Shown here: positions 1 through 8,584 of the stretch, in pieces
How the letters are laid out: each line of letters starts with the position of its first letter
Position numbering within the stretch: position 1 is the first letter of the stretch
Assembly: GCF_003269065.1 (NCBI RefSeq)
Contig: NZ_QLTA01000040.1
Location: 1-50,903 of the forward strand
DNA: 50,903 nt
Direction: 5' to 3'
Source: Paracidovorax anthurii
Lineage (GTDB): Bacteria; Pseudomonadota; Gammaproteobacteria; Burkholderiales; Burkholderiaceae_C
Program-made: the position numbers and the translations under genes
Notes under the pieces: model-generated
The model's database searches: none
What the model was told of the DNA's origin: nothing
The model's input: the letters and a program-made list of their open reading frames with translations, nothing else

Positions 1-58
1 GCTCGATCTCGGCAAACTTCTCTCTACTGATGTCGCTTGGGTATGGCTTTCTTTTCAC
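1..58 (-). CDS. IS5-family transposase, N-terminal 19 codons
   Basis: Reading leftwards from a GTG at 58 gives VKRKPYPSDISREKFAEIE, which matches the usual N-terminus of IS5-family DDE transposases (the PSDISRE-F-I segment). The degenerate copy at 15967-16571 starts similarly (RKEHLSDIKREQFEVI). The gene runs off the left edge, so whether it is intact cannot be judged. GTG is the only plausible start near the IS end. Confidence 0.8.
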   Translation of the reverse strand, partial: MKRKPYPSDISREKFAEIE

Positions 59-92
59 CCCAGGATTGTCGGGGGAGATCGTAAACACGCTC
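1..92 (-). mobile_element. IS5-family element, end only (cut by window edge)
   Basis: The terminal sequence read inward from position 92 starts GAGCGTGTTTACGATCTC, closely related to the IS ends at 15967 and near 32705. A transposase start lies inside it on the minus strand. The trinucleotide TCA at 93-95, just outside the end, fits the TNA target of IS1031-type IS5 elements and is also the complement of the grxC stop codon. The other end of the element lies outside the window, so the target duplication cannot be confirmed. Confidence 0.8.
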
Positions 93-350
93 TCAGGCGC
101 CGAGCAGCGGCATGAGGCCGCCGCGGCCGTCGAGCGCCACGAGGTCGTCGTGGCCGCCCACGTGCGTCTCGCCGATGAAGATCTGCGGCACCGTGCGGCG
201 GCCGGTGATCTCCATCATGCGGGCGCGGGCATCCGGGTCGAGGTCGACGCGGATCTCCTCGATCCGCTCCACGCCCCTGGCTTTGAGGATCTGCTTGGCG
301 CGGATGCAGTACGGGCAGACGGCGGTGGTGTACATCGTGACGGATGGCAT
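93..350 (-). CDS. grxC: Glutaredoxin 3
   Basis: An 85-residue glutathione-dependent dithiol oxidoreductase of the cytoplasm, which reduces protein disulfides and mixed disulfides with glutathione. The active site CPYC is at residues 12-15, followed by the cis-proline segment TVPQIFI (about 53-59) and the glutathione-binding GGHDDL (about 65-70). Length is normal for bacterial Grx3. It lies 55 bases downstream of the rhodanese gene on the same strand, probably one transcript. In related genomes secB usually follows grxC, but here an IS5-type element abuts the stop codon, so any downstream gene may be cut off from this promoter. Confidence 0.95.
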   Translation of the reverse strand: MPSVTMYTTAVCPYCIRAKQILKARGVERIEEIRVDLDPDARARMMEITGRRTVPQIFIGETHVGGHDDLVALDGRGGLMPLLGA

Positions 351-405
351 GGCAGGGGTCTTCCTGGGGCGGCGACGGAGGGGATGGATGGCACGTGGTG
401 CCGCG

Positions 406-813
406 TCAGGCCTTTTCAACCGGCATGCTGGCCTCTTTCCAGGCCTTGAGCCCGCCCGCGAGCGCCTGGGCGTTCTCGTAGCCGAGCTTCTTGGCCATGG
501 CCACCGCGCGCTGCGCACGCGCGCCCTTGGCGCACACGAGCACCAGGGGCACGGACTTGTTCTTGACCACCTGCGGCAGCCGCTCCTCGAACTGGCCGAG
601 CGGCACGCTCTTGGCGCCGCCCACGTGGCCGGCGGCGAATTCGTCCGGCTCCGAGACATCGACCACCACGGCCTTTTCGCGGTTGATGAGCTGCACGGCA
701 CGCGCGGCGGTCAGGGAGCCGCCGGTGGCCTCCCGGAAGACCGGCAGGAGCAGCATCGTGCCCGAGACCAGTGCAATGAGGACGAGATACCAGTTGTCGA
801 TGAAGAAATTCAC
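406..813 (-). CDS. Membrane-anchored rhodanese-like protein
   Basis: A 135-residue single-domain rhodanese with an N-terminal membrane anchor (about residues 5-25, [20 protein letters not shown]). The domain has the acidic [10 protein letters not shown] segment, the [11 protein letters not shown] motif and the active-site loop VCAKGARAQ with its cysteine. It is likely a sulfurtransferase or persulfide carrier at the inner membrane; the substrate cannot be told from sequence. The start is a GTG at 813 preceded by an AAGGA ribosome site; longer readings would run into the gpmA promoter region. It lies divergent from gpmA and upstream of grxC. Confidence 0.88.
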   Translation of the reverse strand: MNFFIDNWYLVLIALVSGTMLLLPVFREATGGSLTAARAVQLINREKAVVVDVSEPDEFAAGHVGGAKSVPLGQFEERLPQVVKNKSVPLVLVCAKGARAQRAVAMAKKLGYENAQALAGGLKAWKEASMPVEKA

Positions 814-887
814 GGGAGTCCTTGGGGAAAGCAAACCCCGCAATTTTAGAATGCGGCGTTTTGATCCCGAACGCATCGACAGCACCC

Positions 888-1631
888 ATGCACAAACTCG
901 TCCTGATCCGCCACGGCGAATCCACCTGGAACCTCGAAAACCGCTTCACCGGCTGGACCGACGTGGACCTGACCCCGACCGGCATCGAGCAGGCCAAGGC
1001 GGCGGGCCGGCTCCTCAAGGCCGAAGGCCATGAATTCGACCTGGCCTACACCAGCGTGCTCAAGCGCGCCACCCGCACCCTGTGGCACACGCTCGACGAG
1101 ATGGACCGCACCTGGCTGCCGGTGGAACACAGCTGGCGCCTCAACGAGCGCCACTACGGCGCCCTGCAGGGGCTCAACAAGGCCGACATGGCCAAGCAAT
1201 ACGGCGATGCGCAGGTGCTGGTCTGGCGCCGCAGCTACGACACGCCGCCGCCGGCCCTGGAGGCCACCGACCCGCGCAGCGAGCGCGGCGACATCCGCTA
1301 CGCCGGCCTCGCGCCCGAGCAGATCCCGCTCACCGAATGCCTGCAGGACACCGTCGCGCGCGTGCTGCCCTACTGGAACGAGAGCATCGCGCCGGCCATC
1401 CGCTCGGGCAAGCGCGTGCTCATCGCCGCGCACGGCAACTCCATCCGCGCCCTGATCAAGTACCTCGACGGCATCTCCGATGCCGACATCGTCGGCCTGA
1501 ACATTCCCAACGGCATTCCGCTCGTGTACGAGCTGGACGACGACCTGAAGCCGCTGCGCCACTACTACCTGGGCGACGCCGAGGCGGCCGCGAAGGCCGC
1601 GGCGGCCGTGGCATCGCAAGGCAAGGCGTAA
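888..1631 (+). CDS. gpmA: 2,3-bisphosphoglycerate-dependent phosphoglycerate mutase
   Basis: A 247-residue cytosolic glycolytic enzyme interconverting 3- and 2-phosphoglycerate through a phosphohistidine. The catalytic RHG motif is at residues 8-10 (His9), followed by [14 protein letters not shown], the [11 protein letters not shown] segment that carries the catalytic glutamate, and the second histidine in [10 protein letters not shown]. The length equals that of the usual dPGM family. The ATG at 888 gives the canonical [10 protein letters not shown] start. The C-terminus ends in an alanine-rich tail. It is divergent from the rhodanese-grxC operon with only 74 bases between the starts. Confidence 0.97.
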   Translation: MHKLVLIRHGESTWNLENRFTGWTDVDLTPTGIEQAKAAGRLLKAEGHEFDLAYTSVLKRATRTLWHTLDEMDRTWLPVEHSWRLNERHYGALQGLNKADMAKQYGDAQVLVWRRSYDTPPPALEATDPRSERGDIRYAGLAPEQIPLTECLQDTVARVLPYWNESIAPAIRSGKRVLIAAHGNSIRALIKYLDGISDADIVGLNIPNGIPLVYELDDDLKPLRHYYLGDAEAAAKAAAAVASQGKA

Positions 1632-1776
1632 ATCCCCAACCAGTCCGCGCGCAGGTGCGGAAAGTCGGAACAGACCGGCAAAAGTCCCGCTAAAGCCGGG
1701 GACGACATGGAACTGTGCCGTCCCCCCGCTTTCCAAGGGGTGTATATTGGACTTTGATCCGGCAAAGGTGTTTTGA

Positions 1777-3213
1777 ATGGGCCACAAACTCAAAATCGCA
1801 GGATGGGTGTCGGTCGGCGTCGTTGCCGGGGCACTGACCACGGTGTCGCTGCAGACCGTCGCGCGCGGCGCCATGGCGCCGCTTCCCCTCGAGGAAATCC
1901 AGCAGCTCTCCGCCGTCTTCGGCCTCGTCAAGACCGACTACGTCGAGCCGGTGGACGACAAGAAGCTCATCACCGACGCCATCTCCGGCATGGTGGCGAG
2001 CCTGGACCCCCATTCGCAGTATTTCGACAAGAAGTCCTTCAAGGAATTCCGCGAAGGCACCACGGGCCGATTCGTCGGCGTGGGCATCGAGATCACCCAG
2101 GAAGACGGCCTGATCAAGGTCGTCTCGCCCATCGAGGGTTCCCCGGCCTTCCGCGCGGGCCTCAAGACCAACGACCTCATCACCAAGATCGACGACACGG
2201 CCGTCAAGGGCCTGGCGCTCAACGAGGCCGTCAAGAAGATGCGCGGCGAGCCCGACACGCAGGTCACGCTGACCATCTTCCGCAAGGACGAGAGCCGCAC
2301 CTTCCCGGTCACGATCACGCGCGAGGAGATCAAGACCCAGTCCGTCAAGGGCAAGGTGATCGAGCCCGGCTATGCCTGGGTCCGCCTCTCGCAGTTCCAG
2401 GAACGCACGGTGGACGATTTCGTGCGCAAGATCGAGGAGGTCTATCGGCAGGACCCCAACCTCAAGGGCCTCGTGCTGGACCTGCGCAACGACCCGGGCG
2501 GCCTGCTCGACGCGGCCGTGGCCGTCTCCGCCGCCTTCCTTCCCGAGAACGTGACCGTCGTGTCCACCAACGGCCAGCTCGCGGAGAGCAAGGCGATCTA
2601 TAAGGCCTCGCCCCAAGACTACCAGCGCCGTGGCAGCGGCGATCCGCTCAAGCGCCTGCCCGCGGCACTCAAGACCGTGCCACTGGTGGTGCTGGTGAAC
2701 GAAGGCTCCGCATCCGCCAGCGAGATCGTCGCCGGCGCGCTGCAGGACCACAAGCGCGCCACGATCATGGGCAGCCAGACCTTCGGCAAGGGCTCGGTGC
2801 AGACCGTGCGCCCGCTCGGCCCCGACACCGGCATCAAGCTCACCACCGCGCGCTACTACACGCCCAGCGGCAAGTCGATCCAGGCCAAGGGCATCGTGCC
2901 CGACGTCATGGTGGACGAGAGCCCCGAAGGTGATCTCTACGCCGCCCTGCGCATGCGCGAGGCGGATCTCGAGAAGCACCTGACCAGCGGCCAGGGCGAG
3001 GAGAAGAAGGACGAGGCCCGCGAGAAAGCCCGCGAGGAAGCCCGCAAGCGCCTCGAAGAGGAAGCCAAGAAACCGGGCTCGGAACGCAAGATGCCCGAGT
3101 TCGGCTCCGACAAGGACTTCCAGCTGGGCCAGGCCCTCAACCAACTCAAGGGACTGACCGTGGTGGCCAGCAAGACGCAGACCGAGCGCAAGGAAGAGAA
3201 AAAAGACAACTGA
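1777..3213 (+). CDS. ctpA: S41 carboxy-terminal processing protease (CtpA/Prc type)
   Basis: A 478-residue periplasmic serine protease that cleaves proteins near their C-terminus. It has an N-terminal signal anchor (about residues 9-30), a tail-recognition region (about 35-90), a PDZ domain (about 90-180, with the GVGIEI and AGLKTNDLI segments) and the S41 catalytic domain. The nucleophile lies in GSASASE (311-316 region) and the general-base lysine is Lys338 in TFGKGSVQ. The C-terminal region (about 400-450) is very rich in Glu/Lys and probably helical. AAAGGTG lies 7 bases before the ATG. Family members act in envelope protein quality control and peptidoglycan hydrolase turnover; the substrate here is unknown. 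Confidence 0.93.
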   Translation: MGHKLKIAGWVSVGVVAGALTTVSLQTVARGAMAPLPLEEIQQLSAVFGLVKTDYVEPVDDKKLITDAISGMVASLDPHSQYFDKKSFKEFREGTTGRFVGVGIEITQEDGLIKVVSPIEGSPAFRAGLKTNDLITKIDDTAVKGLALNEAVKKMRGEPDTQVTLTIFRKDESRTFPVTITREEIKTQSVKGKVIEPGYAWVRLSQFQERTVDDFVRKIEEVYRQDPNLKGLVLDLRNDPGGLLDAAVAVSAAFLPENVTVVSTNGQLAESKAIYKASPQDYQRRGSGDPLKRLPAALKTVPLVVLVNEGSASASEIVAGALQDHKRATIMGSQTFGKGSVQTVRPLGPDTGIKLTTARYYTPSGKSIQAKGIVPDVMVDESPEGDLYAALRMREADLEKHLTSGQGEEKKDEAREKAREEARKRLEEEAKKPGSERKMPEFGSDKDFQLGQALNQLKGLTVVASKTQTERKEEKKDN

Positions 3214-3246
3214 TCCGCGGCACACCCTTCGCTCCCCCGCGCACGG

Positions 3247-3278
3247 GCCGGGCTTCCACCAAGGGGCCCGGCTTTTTT
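3247..3278 (+). terminator. Rho-independent terminator after ctpA
   Basis: A 7-bp GC-rich stem (GCCGGGC at 3247-3253 with GCCCGGC at 3266-3272) is followed directly by six T residues. It lies 34 bases beyond the ctpA stop. Confidence 0.75.
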
Positions 3279-3405
3279 CATTGCCGGGCCGCGCCAGGAT
3301 GAAAAAAGCGCCTCCCCGGGGGCGGCAACCCCGTGCGGCGAGGGAGCACGGGGCCCTTTTCCATGGCCCAGCCCCCTCCCACGCCGCGCCCGCCCCGCCC
3401 TCCCC

Positions 3406-4170
3406 ATGACCGACGACCAGCTCCTGCGCTACTCCCGCCACATCCTGCTCGATGAGATCGGCATCGAGGGGCAGGAGCGCCTGCTGGCCGCCCGCGCCAT
3501 CGTCATCGGGGCTGGCGGCCTGGGCGGCCCCGCGGCCCTGTTCCTGGCCTCGGCGGGCGTGGGCCATCTGACGCTCGTGGACGCGGACACCGTGGACCTC
3601 ACCAATCTGCAGCGCCAGATCGCCCATGCCACGGAGCGCATCGGTCAGCCCAAGGTGGCCTCGGCGGCGCAGGCCACCCGGGCGCTGAACCCCGGCGTGC
3701 ACGTGGATGCGCTCCAGGAGCGCGCCGACGCCGCATGGCTCGACCGGCACGTGCCCCAGGCGAGCGTGGTGCTGGACTGCAGCGACAACTATGCCACCCG
3801 GCATGCGGTGAATGCCGCCTGCGTGCGCCACGGCGTACCCCTGGTCGCCGGCGCCGCCATCCGCTTCGATGGCCAGATCACCGTGGTGGACCCCCGCGTG
3901 CCGGAGGCGCCCTGCTATGCGTGCTTCTTTCCGCCGGATGCCGCATTCGAGGAAATCCAGTGCTCGGCCATGGGCGTCTTCGCCCCCATGGTGGGCATCA
4001 TCGGCGCCATGCAGGCCGCCGAAGCCATCAAGCTCCTGGCCGGCATCGGCACGTCGCTGGCGGGCCGCCTGCTCATGCTCGATGGACTTTCCATGGAGTG
4101 GACCGGCATGCGCGCACACCGGGATCCTTCATGCCCCGTGTGCGGCATGCACGCAGAGACGACACGGTAG
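3406..4170 (+). CDS. moeB: MoeB/ThiF-type adenylyltransferase
   Basis: A 254-residue E1-like enzyme that adenylates the C-terminal Gly-Gly of a small sulfur carrier (MoaD for molybdopterin synthesis, or ThiS for thiamine). The nucleotide-binding motif is GAGGLGGPAALFLASAGVG (about residues 36-54), followed by the DADTVDLTNLQRQ segment that contacts ATP, and DCSDNYATR. Two zinc-binding cysteine pairs are visible, CYAC (about 172-175) and CPVC near the C-terminus. Unlike some homologues it has no C-terminal rhodanese domain. MoeB and ThiF cannot be separated by sequence alone. It appears to be a single-gene unit downstream of ctpA. Confidence 0.9.
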   Translation: MTDDQLLRYSRHILLDEIGIEGQERLLAARAIVIGAGGLGGPAALFLASAGVGHLTLVDADTVDLTNLQRQIAHATERIGQPKVASAAQATRALNPGVHVDALQERADAAWLDRHVPQASVVLDCSDNYATRHAVNAACVRHGVPLVAGAAIRFDGQITVVDPRVPEAPCYACFFPPDAAFEEIQCSAMGVFAPMVGIIGAMQAAEAIKLLAGIGTSLAGRLLMLDGLSMEWTGMRAHRDPSCPVCGMHAETTR

Positions 4171-4283
4171 GAAAAATCCTACCGGGATAACACCCCGCTG
4201 CTGGCAGAATCCCGCCACGGTCCCGATACAGTGAGGCCGTGATCATTCCCACAACCAAGCCCTGATCCGGCCTGGACTTCACA

Positions 4284-4679
4284 GTGAAACTGCGCACCTA
4301 TATCGTTGAAGACAACGCCACGATCCGGGAGAACTTGATCGGCACACTGGAGGAGCTGGCGGAAGTGGAGGCTGTGGGCGTCGCCGAAACGGAAGACGAC
4401 GGCAAGGAATGGCTCGCCAGCCATCCGGACCAGTGGGATCTGGCCATCGTGGACCTCTTCCTGCGCCAGGGCAGCGGCCTGGGCGTGCTGGCAGCATGCC
4501 GCAATCGCGCGGCACAGCAGAAGATGGTCGTGCTCAGCAACTATGCGACACCCGATGTGCGCATGCGGTGCGCGCAACTGGGCGTCGATGCCGTGTTCGA
4601 CAAGTCCAACGAGATCGACGCGCTCGTGGAATATTGCGTGGAGCACGGCGCGCTGCGGCAATCGGCCAGCAACGCCTGA
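4284..4679 (+). CDS. Stand-alone response-regulator receiver protein
   Basis: A 131-residue CheY-like receiver domain with no output domain. It has the acidic pair in IVEDN (Glu9, Asp10), the phosphoacceptor Asp57 in AIVDLF, the switch serine in VVLSNY and the conserved lysine in FDKSN (Lys108). The start is an ATG or the GTG just before it (gtgaaactgcgc); GTG at 4284 gives the usual strand-1 sequence MKLRTYIVEDN. It is convergent with the NarL-type regulator at 4801-5433 across a strong shared terminator, and the CHASE3 kinase is 0.9 kb away. It may tune the same signalling pathway, but that is only suggested by position. Confidence 0.88.
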   Translation: MKLRTYIVEDNATIRENLIGTLEELAEVEAVGVAETEDDGKEWLASHPDQWDLAIVDLFLRQGSGLGVLAACRNRAAQQKMVVLSNYATPDVRMRCAQLGVDAVFDKSNEIDALVEYCVEHGALRQSASNA

Positions 4680-4692
4680 GCCACCGCAGGCC

Positions 4693-4741
4693 ACAAAACA
4701 AGAGGCCCGGGATGCACATGCTCCCGGGCCTCTTGTTTTGT
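4693..4741. terminator. Bidirectional terminator with 20-bp perfect stem
   Basis: The arms 4693-4712 and 4722-4741 are exact inverted complements, beginning ACAAAACAAGAGG and ending in the matching TTGTTTTGT, around a 9-base loop. The A-rich and T-rich ends give a U-tract in both directions, so it can end both the receiver gene (plus) and the NarL-type regulator (minus). Confidence 0.9.
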
Positions 4742-4800
4742 GCGCATCACCAGTACGGCGCCTGCCCGGCGCGGGCAGCACGCACGCCGGGGCCGATGGA

Positions 4801-5433
4801 TCAGTCGATCAGCTTGTTCTTCAGCGCGTAGTACGTGAGGTCGCTGTTGGAGGAGAGCGCCATCTTCTCCATGAGCCGCGTGCGGTAGGTGCTCACGGTC
4901 TTCACGCTGAGCGAGAGGGACTTGGCGATGTCGCCGGCGGTCTCGCCCTTGGCGAGCTTCAGGAACACCTGGAACTCCCGCTCGGAGAGCTGCTCGTGCG
5001 GCGGCGCGTCGTCCTTGCGATTGAGCTGCTGGGCCAGCAGGTCGGCCACGGCCGGCGTGAGGTAGCGGCGGCCCAGCGAGATCGTGCGGATGGCCTCCAC
5101 GATTTCCTTGGGATCGCATTCCTTGTTGAGGTAGCCGCTCGCGCCCTGCCGGATGAGGTTGATGGCGTAGTGCTCCTCGGGGTAGCCGCTCAGGATGAGG
5201 ATGCCCATGTCGGGCGCCTTCGCACGCAGCATGGCCAGGGCATCGAGGCCGCTCTGCCCGGGCATGGACAGGTCCATGAGCAGCACGTCGATCTCGTGGG
5301 TGCGCACGAGGTCGATGGCTTCGCGCCCGTTGGACGCCTCGCCCTCGACGCGCAGGTCTACATGTTCTGACAAAAATTGCCGCAATCCCGAGCGGACGAT
5401 CGCATGGTCATCCACAATGCCGATCTTGATCAT
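4801..5433 (-). CDS. NarL/FixJ-family response regulator
   Basis: A 210-residue DNA-binding response regulator. The receiver domain (about residues 1-120) has DD at 8-9, phosphoacceptor Asp54 in LLMDLSMPG, and Lys in YLNKE. The LuxR-type helix-turn-helix (about 145-205) shows LSEREFQVFLKLAKGETAGDIA and the SVKTVSTYRTRLMEK recognition helix. The ATG at 5433 is chosen because an upstream in-frame TTG has no better ribosome site. It is divergent from the histidine kinase gene (143 bases between the starts), the usual arrangement for a cognate pair. The regulated genes are unknown. Confidence 0.92.
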   Translation of the reverse strand: MIKIGIVDDHAIVRSGLRQFLSEHVDLRVEGEASNGREAIDLVRTHEIDVLLMDLSMPGQSGLDALAMLRAKAPDMGILILSGYPEEHYAINLIRQGASGYLNKECDPKEIVEAIRTISLGRRYLTPAVADLLAQQLNRKDDAPPHEQLSEREFQVFLKLAKGETAGDIAKSLSLSVKTVSTYRTRLMEKMALSSNSDLTYYALKNKLID

Positions 5434-5576
5434 TGAGTGTTCTTTCAAGAGGCAGCGGGGCTGCCCATCGTTGTTCCGGTGGTCAGTCCACCATTGCGGG
5501 AGCGCGCCCGCCGCAGTTGCCGCAGGCCGGTGACATTATCCAGAATTCACCCGCTCGTCCTCGGAGATCGATATAT

Positions 5577-6917
5577 ATGCGCTGGTCCAATTTTCGCAAG
5601 ATGGCCGTCAGTCTGCCCCTGGCACTGCTGGCGGCCTCTGCGCTGGTTGGCATCAACGAAGCCGGCTATGCACGCTCCAACGAAGCCGTGCACGCGCTCT
5701 CGCACACCTACGTCACGCGCGCGGCGCTCAACCGCATGATGCAGAACATGCTCGACGCGGAAACGGGGCTGCGCGGCTACCTGCTCACCGGCGACGAGCG
5801 CTATCTGCAGCCCTACCAGAAGGCCGCCTCCACCATCGATGCCAATCTCGAGGAATTGCGCGGCATCTTCGCCGCCTCTCCGGAGGACCAGGAAGACTTC
5901 ACCCAGCTCTCCCGCCAGATCTCGCGCAAGATGTCGGAGTTGGACCTCAGCCTGCGGCTGCGCCGGCAGAACAACGACGATGCCTGGAAGTTCGTGCTCT
6001 CCACCGATGTCGGCAAGGAGAACATGGATGCCATCCGCACCCTGGCGGCCCGGCTCATCCAGCGCAGCGCCGACCAGTCGAGCCGCAATACGCAGGAGAT
6101 CCTGCACTCCCTCACGCTCTCACGCATCGGCATCGCCACGGTGGTGGTGATCGGCCTGCTGGCGTTCTACATGTACCTGCGCCAGGCCAGCGCATTGCAG
6201 ACGGCGAACCAGCGCGAGCAGGAATCCCTGGAGCGCGAGCGCGACCGGCTGGAGACGCTGGTGCGCGAGCGCACGGCCTCGCTGACCGAGCTGGCCAACC
6301 ACCTGCAGCAGGTGCGCGAGGACGAGCGCGGGCACCTGGCCCGCGAGCTGCACGACGAACTCGGCGCCCTGCTCACGGCCGCCAAGCTGGACGTGGCGCG
6401 GCTCAAGTCGAAGGTGGACGCGCAGGCGCCCGAGATCGCGGAGCGGCTCAAGCACCTCACCGAGACGCTCAACAGCGGCATCGCCCTCAAGCGCCGCATC
6501 ATCGAAGACCTGCGCCCGTCCTCGCTCTTCAACCTCGGGCTCACGGCCTCGCTGGAGATCCTCGCGCGAGAGTTCGCGCAGCGCGGCAACGTCGAGGTGG
6601 ACCTCAACCTCGAACCCGTGGAGCTGCCGGAGTCCGTGCAGCTCACCGTCTACCGGATGGTGCAGGAGTCGCTCACCAACATCGGCAAGTACGCCAACGC
6701 GAGCAAGGTGCTGGTGGCGGTGCACAACTACCCCACCCACGTCGCGGTGCAGATCCGCGACAACGGCGCCGGCTTCGACACCAGCAAGGTGCACACCTCG
6801 GCCCACGGCCTGATGGGCATGCGCCACCGCGTGGAGGCGGCGGGCGGCCGCCTCACCGTGACCTCCGAGGCCGGCGAGGGCACGCTCGTCTCGGCGATCC
6901 TGCCCGTGCTGTCCTGA
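5577..6917 (+). CDS. CHASE3-domain sensor histidine kinase
   Basis: A 446-residue inner-membrane kinase of the NarX/HisKA_3 group. Transmembrane segment 1 is at about residues 10-27, an extracytoplasmic CHASE3-like helical domain follows (about 35-180, containing the [13 protein letters not shown] signature), transmembrane segment 2 is at about 184-201, then a coiled-coil linker. The phosphoacceptor is His259 in ARELHDELG. The ATP-binding domain shows [12 protein letters not shown] (N box), DNGAGF and [14 protein letters not shown] lies 9 bases before the ATG at 5577. It probably phosphorylates the divergent NarL-type regulator and perhaps the nearby stand-alone receiver. The signal sensed by CHASE3 domains is generally unknown. 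Confidence 0.93.
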   Translation: MRWSNFRKMAVSLPLALLAASALVGINEAGYARSNEAVHALSHTYVTRAALNRMMQNMLDAETGLRGYLLTGDERYLQPYQKAASTIDANLEELRGIFAASPEDQEDFTQLSRQISRKMSELDLSLRLRRQNNDDAWKFVLSTDVGKENMDAIRTLAARLIQRSADQSSRNTQEILHSLTLSRIGIATVVVIGLLAFYMYLRQASALQTANQREQESLERERDRLETLVRERTASLTELANHLQQVREDERGHLARELHDELGALLTAAKLDVARLKSKVDAQAPEIAERLKHLTETLNSGIALKRRIIEDLRPSSLFNLGLTASLEILAREFAQRGNVEVDLNLEPVELPESVQLTVYRMVQESLTNIGKYANASKVLVAVHNYPTHVAVQIRDNGAGFDTSKVHTSAHGLMGMRHRVEAAGGRLTVTSEAGEGTLVSAILPVLS

Positions 6918-7206
6918 CGCACCCGGGCCAAGGCGCCACGGTAGCCTGACAACCGACAGCCCAAGGCAGGCAGGCAGGCGCAGGCGGTGCCCGCCCATCG
7001 GCCTTCGCGGCGCGCCCGCGCGAGCCACGCACCACCCCTCTCCATCCCCGCCCTCCGGCACGCGGCGTCGGTCGGCTGCGTCCTACAGCGCCGCGCGCCG
7101 GGCACCGGCAGTTCGTGGATGCGGCCAAACCTACAGTGGACTCAGGCGCCGATGCGAAAGCGCCATCGACCAACCCACCGGCTCGCCGGTCCAAGAGGAG
7201 AACGAT

Positions 7207-7371
7207 ATGTTGCACTACGCAGTGGTTTTTCTGGTGATCGCTCTGATCGCCGCGCTCTTCGGTTTCGGGGGCATCGCAGCGGGCGCCGTGGGCATCGCCA
7301 AGATCCTGTTCTTCGTGTTCGTGATCATGGCCGTCGTCACTTTCGTGGTGAGCCTGCTCAAGCGCGGCTGA
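7207..7371 (+). CDS. DUF1328 small membrane protein
   Basis: A 54-residue protein beginning [20 protein letters not shown], with two hydrophobic segments separated by [12 protein letters not shown], the recognisable DUF1328/YtjA pattern. AGAGGAG precedes the ATG at good spacing. Function is not established for the family; members are often found near stress-response genes. It is followed 48 bases later by the DUF883-like gene, suggesting one transcript. The 289 bases upstream (6918-7206) hold no gene I can support and presumably contain its promoter. Confidence 0.88.
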   Translation: MLHYAVVFLVIALIAALFGFGGIAAGAVGIAKILFFVFVIMAVVTFVVSLLKRG

Positions 7372-7419
7372 CCGCCACCGCCCCCGCACTCCCACCTGAA
7401 CCCCAAAGGAATACAGACC

Positions 7420-7815
7420 ATGGACCCTCAGAACCTCGCCAAGAAAGCCGCCGATACCGCCCACGGGCTGGCCGATGACATGCGCGACACCGCGCAGGAC
7501 TCGATCCAGTCCACGCGCCGGGCCGCCAACAACACGCTGGACAAGGCCGAGCGCAAGGTGCGTGAACTGCACGGCGACGTGGACCCGCTGATCGACGACC
7601 TCGCGGCCCGCGCCCAGGACCTCGCATCGCGGAGCATCTCGTACTGCGCGGACACGAGCGAACGCGCCCGCCGCCAGTTCAACCACGCGGCCGACGCCAC
7701 CGCCCGGTACGTCTCCGAGCAGCCGGGCAAGTCGCTGCTGATGGCCGCCGCCGCGGGCGCCTTCGTAGCCACCCTGTGCATGCTGGCCCGCCGCCCGCGC
7801 CGCAGCGAATACTGA
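7420..7815 (+). CDS. ElaB/YqjD/DUF883-like membrane-tethered protein
   Basis: A 131-residue protein. Residues 1-95 are charged and strongly helical with heptad-like alanine spacing (AKKAADTAHGLADDMRDTAQ), and a single C-terminal membrane segment follows (about 103-122, SLLMAAAAGAFVATLCML) with a short basic tail. This resembles DUF883/YqjD proteins, which in enterobacteria are tail-anchored inner-membrane proteins linked to stationary phase and ribosome binding. The match is by architecture and the EQPGKSLLMAAAAGA segment. AAAGGAAT lies before the ATG. It sits between the DUF1328 gene and the ferritin-like gene. Confidence 0.75.
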   Translation: MDPQNLAKKAADTAHGLADDMRDTAQDSIQSTRRAANNTLDKAERKVRELHGDVDPLIDDLAARAQDLASRSISYCADTSERARRQFNHAADATARYVSEQPGKSLLMAAAAGAFVATLCMLARRPRRSEY

Positions 7816-7907
7816 CCACGGCGCAGCGCGCGACGACCTTCCCCGGACGATCGCGCCGCGCCCGGCCCACCGCCGACATCCCACGAAACCCTTTCTACTG
7901 GCGCCCC

Positions 7908-8468
7908 ATGACCACCCCGATCTCCCTGGCTCCGGCCAATGCGAACGAAACGTTCAGCCTGGACGAGAACGCGCTGCGGTATGCGGCAACGCAGGATCTC
8001 GACGAAGGGGCCGTGACCCCCGCCTACGGCCCGCACCGCGACGCGATCGTGAAGCTGCTCAACGATGCGCTGGCCACCGAGCTGGTGTGCGTGCTGCGCT
8101 ACAAGCGCCACTACTTCACGGCGGACGGTCTGGAATCCCCCGCGATCGCGGCGGAGTTCCTGGTGCACGCCAACGAGGAGGCGGCGCATGCGGACCTGAT
8201 CGCCCAGCGCATCGTGCAGCTGGGCGGTGAGCCGGATTTCAGCCCCCGCACGCTGGAGGATCGCAGCCATGCCGACTACGACGAATCCTCCGACCTCACC
8301 GCCATGGTGCGCGCCAACCTCGTGGCCGAGCGCATCGCGGTGGAAGCCTATCGCCAGATGATCACGCTGATCGGCGACAAGGACCCCACGACGCGCAGGA
8401 TGCTCGAAGGCATCCTCGCCGACGAGGAAGAGCATGCCGACGAACTCAAGGACTGGCTGCACCGCTGA
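7908..8468 (+). CDS. Ferritin-like (bacterioferritin/Dps-type) protein
   Basis: A 186-residue predicted four-helix ferritin-like protein. Likely metal ligands are the Glu of NDALATELVCVLRYKRHYF, the HANEEAAHADLI segment (E..H pattern), Glu in LVAERIAVEAYRQ and the final DEEEHADEL (E..H). This E/ExxH/E/ExxH layout is that of a di-iron carboxylate site. The first 40 residues are an extension before the fold. It is more likely an iron or oxidative-stress protein than a canonical 24-mer Bfr, as no haem-binding methionine was identified. It lies in a run of small stress-type genes. Confidence 0.82.
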   Translation: MTTPISLAPANANETFSLDENALRYAATQDLDEGAVTPAYGPHRDAIVKLLNDALATELVCVLRYKRHYFTADGLESPAIAAEFLVHANEEAAHADLIAQRIVQLGGEPDFSPRTLEDRSHADYDESSDLTAMVRANLVAERIAVEAYRQMITLIGDKDPTTRRMLEGILADEEEHADELKDWLHR

Positions 8469-8584
8469 ACGCACGCAGCCAGCCCTGGTAACAGTCCGCC
8501 GGCCGCGGAGGGTGCAACAGGCCGGAGGGCTGAAGGATGTCCCCAGCACCCGTGTTCTCTCTCAACCAAACCAAGGAAATAACC

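Noticed and set aside
3300-3360. Second terminator in the ctpA-moeB gap
   Set aside because: Short G/C runs can pair, but there is no U-tract and the clear terminator at 3247 already ends ctpA.
1690-4119. Long minus-strand open frame opposite ctpA and moeB
   Set aside because: Both opposite-strand genes have full catalytic motifs, while this frame is Leu/His/Gly-biased without motifs.
6918-7206. Possible small gene between the kinase and DUF1328
   Set aside because: No start with ribosome site followed by a protein-like frame was found.
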